Source: Candidatus Aminicenantota bacterium (GTDB lineage: Bacteria; Acidobacteriota; Aminicenantia; Aminicenantales; Aminicenantaceae). Taken from it: a stretch of DNA of 6,706 bases. The notes under the pieces were generated by a model. It made no database searches, was not told where the DNA came from, and was given only the letters and a program-made list of their open reading frames with translations. The stretch covers positions 1 through 6,706 of the forward strand of contig JAFGNQ010000350.1 in the NCBI GenBank assembly GCA_016926925.1. The letters run 5' to 3'. Positions within the stretch are counted from its first letter, which is position 1. The number at the start of each line of letters is the position of its first letter. Shown piece after piece: positions 4,819 through 6,706 of this stretch. The position numbers were made by a program, and so were the translations under genes.

Positions 4819-6706
4819 TTATTCGAGTGGATTTTCGACCAGGCTTTCGATCTCTTCATCCCCGTAACCGAGCCCTTTCCAGTCCAGCACTCCGTCGGGA
4901 TTATGGCAGTTGCCGCAGGTGAGAGCACCTTCCCGCCGGATGGCATGGCTGATCTCCAGCATGGCGTCATTGGGGATCCAGCGCGGTTCGACTTTTTTAT
5001 TGTCGAGCACATCTTTGTAGGCCTTCGTATTCCAGCCGTCCACGTCCATGAAGGACATGAATTTGTTCATGAGGTAGAACTTGAACATCCAGCCGTACAT
5101 CATCTTCATCATGCTTTTTTCCATTTCCTTGTGTGCAGCGGCATCCGGATCGCCTGTTCTGTAGTACTCCGGGAGGTTGTAGGGAACATACATGCCGCCG
5201 AAGGGCCCCATGTTCTGGAGGTCGATGTGCTGCCGGCCGTTGAACAGCTTCATGGCATAGAGCTTGGACGGCCTCCCCTTTTTGGCGATGGGGCGCATCG
5301 TTTTTTCATACCAGGCATCGTAGTCGAAATCCTTGAACTCGGGCCAGACGTGGGTGGGATTGTAAAAACGGTAAAGGTCCTTTCCGTTGGGATTGTCACC
5401 GATCGGATTTCCCAGGAAAGTGCAGTCGCCGCTCCACCAGACATACCGGATGCCTTTTCCGGGCGCGGATTCTTTGACGGTGTCGTTGTAGACATAGATA
5501 TCCTCGTCCTCTTCAAAAACCGTGCTTCCGAAATCGCGCATGGTGGCATTGTCTTCCTGAAGGGAAGGAATGTGACAGGTTTGACAGGCGATTTTTTCCG
5601 TGTGCATGTTCAGGTATTCTGCTATTTCCGCATTTTCTTCATGGGGTTCGGAGGTATGGCACTTTTCACAGGTGACCTCCACCCCGGGCAGGTCGTTGGC
5701 CATCATGGTCGTCGTATGGGTGCCCTTGGCGATGAGATGCCCTTCCGCCGTGTGGCATTCGATACAATCCAGGCCGGCAGCTGCGTGGACATCCCAAGTG
5801 GGAGAGAAAGGCGTGCCTCTTTTGGATCCCGGGTGCAGGACGCGGGGGCGATCGGTCCCGGTGTTGAGCTGGCTCTGCATATAGGAAGGGTCTTCGGGAT
5901 CGATATAGACATCCCCGCCGAAGTTGTGCTGGTGACACCGAAGGCAGGTCTGTGATGTGGTTTTCGTGACGGAAAGGGCGGCCTTCATGGACCGGTCCTG
6001 GTTCCATCGGTAGAGGCCGTTTTCATCCTTGACGACCTGCTTTTTGTTCATATCGTAGGCTTGAGCATGGCAGATGAGGCAGTCGAGGGCAGCTTTTTCT
6101 TTCTGCAGGGTGCGGTAGAAAGGCATCATCTCTCCGAGGGGAACCTGGTACTGCCCTCCGATATGACACTGCCCGCAGCCCTCGGAATAGGTTTTGCCAT
6201 GCTGCGTCTCAGCAATATCAGCCCAGGCCGTCATAGCGAATGACCCGGGCTTGGGACAGGGTCTGTCGATTTTTCCCATGGGGAAATTATCGGCCAGTTT
6301 TCCATTGAAGCCGTAGACATTGGGATGTTTTGTCGTAAAAAAGCGGTAATGGGAAGAGCCGGCCAGATTGGCCATCAAGTCGACTTCTTTTTTTTGGCCG
6401 GTTTCGGGATCTTCCGCCTTGATTTTCTTGTGGCATTGAAGGCAGGTCATGGGCCCTTCGTAAGACAGGATGCCCGCATCCCGGAAACGCTGGACATGAT
6501 CAAACGTCATGCCGTAAGCTTCGGAGAGTTCTTTGCCAACGGCCGGCAGATCGGCCTCGCTTATCGTTTCCACTTTGAAAGAGAGCCTTCCCGGACGGCT
6601 GTCCTTCGGCATCATCAGGTTGATGATGGTTGACCACCCCAGATAAGCCAGGACGATAACAATAATAAGAAGGCCGAGTATGACGACCCATATTCGTTTT
6701 TTGGAT
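4819..6706 (-). CDS. Membrane-anchored octaheme cytochrome c, tetrathionate reductase (OTR) family; start lies beyond the window
   Basis: The frame enters from the right edge with no stop, so an ATG at 6615 is internal. In-window residues 1-30 read SKKRIWVVILGLLIIVIVLA and on, a basic start plus one membrane helix, so only a few codons are missing. Counting from that internal Met, there are eight CXXCH heme sites, at 58, 147, 179, 224, 284, 316, 344 and 567. About 220 heme-free residues separate hemes seven and eight. The pattern matches OTR proteins: GCGQCHIGG, DCLICH, TCLRCH followed by GGD, VHAAAGLDCIECHTAEGH, ACQTCHIP, and the end CGNCH followed by GVLDWKGLGYGDEE. Characterised OTR from Shewanella is a soluble periplasmic enzyme that reduces tetrathionate, nitrite and hydroxylamine in vitro. 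The true substrate here is unknown. The anchor suggests it receives electrons directly at the membrane, perhaps from a quinol oxidase or cytochrome encoded off the window. All visible sites end in His; an atypical lysine ligand, as at the OTR active heme, cannot be assigned by eye. Confidence 0.88.
   Translation of the reverse strand, partial: SKKRIWVVILGLLIIVIVLAYLGWSTIINLMMPKDSRPGRLSFKVETISEADLPAVGKELSEAYGMTFDHVQRFRDAGILSYEGPMTCLQCHKKIKAEDPETGQKKEVDLMANLAGSSHYRFFTTKHPNVYGFNGKLADNFPMGKIDRPCPKPGSFAMTAWADIAETQHGKTYSEGCGQCHIGGQYQVPLGEMMPFYRTLQKEKAALDCLICHAQAYDMNKKQVVKDENGLYRWNQDRSMKAALSVTKTTSQTCLRCHQHNFGGDVYIDPEDPSYMQSQLNTGTDRPRVLHPGSKRGTPFSPTWDVHAAAGLDCIECHTAEGHLIAKGTHTTTMMANDLPGVEVTCEKCHTSEPHEENAEIAEYLNMHTEKIACQTCHIPSLQEDNATMRDFGSTVFEEDEDIYVYNDTVKESAPGKGIRYVWWSGDCTFLGNPIGDNPNGKDLYRFYNPTHVWPEFKDFDYDAWYEKTMRPIAKKGRPSKLYAMKLFNGRQHIDLQNMGPFGGMYVPYNLPEYYRTGDPDAAAHKEMEKSMMKMMYGWMFKFYLMNKFMSFMDVDGWNTKAYKDVLDNKKVEPRWIPNDAMLEISHAIRREGALTCGNCHNPDGVLDWKGLGYGDEEIESLVENPLE

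Noticed and set aside
4675..5955. A 426-codon open frame on the plus strand
   Set aside because: It lies opposite the octaheme cytochrome, whose eight heme motifs prove the minus strand is coding. The translation has no recognisable domain and no ribosome binding site.

Overview
The window reads as a piece of a chromosome from an anaerobic, respiratory Gram-negative bacterium, most likely a sulfate- or sulfur-metabolising member of the Desulfobacterota. This placement is inferred from three things: a membrane-anchored octaheme cytochrome c, a DUF6599/DUF362 exported pair, and moderately high GC with strong Shine-Dalgarno sites. No rRNA, tRNA or CRISPR array was seen.

Layout, left to right. 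Positions 1-1557 (+) hold the C-terminal ~518 residues of a large M14-type zinc carboxypeptidase-like protein; its catalytic domain lies off the left edge. Positions 1558-1955 hold no credible gene. They contain a compact, repeat-rich element of about 310 bp with two long, interleaved inverted repeats and a small perfect-loop hairpin, and look like a mobile or structured non-coding element between two convergent genes. Positions 1956-3868 (-) hold a translationally coupled pair (ATGA overlap): a probable lipoprotein of the DUF6599 type, followed by a Tat-exported DUF362 protein. Positions 4081-4617 (-) encode a small secreted protein with a CARDB-like fold and its own candidate promoter and strong ribosome binding site. 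Positions 4819-6706 (-) encode an octaheme cytochrome c of the tetrathionate-reductase (OTR) family, with an N-terminal membrane anchor; its first few codons lie off the right edge.

All four minus-strand proteins carry an export signal or membrane anchor, so the cluster concerns the cell envelope. The cytochrome is the only gene whose biochemical role (periplasmic electron transfer or reduction of an N or S compound) can be proposed with some support. The DUF6599/DUF362 pair has no established function, but their coupling suggests the two products act together outside the cytoplasm. Whether the four minus-strand genes form one unit is doubtful, because gaps of about 200 bp separate the cytochrome, the CARDB-like gene and the coupled pair.
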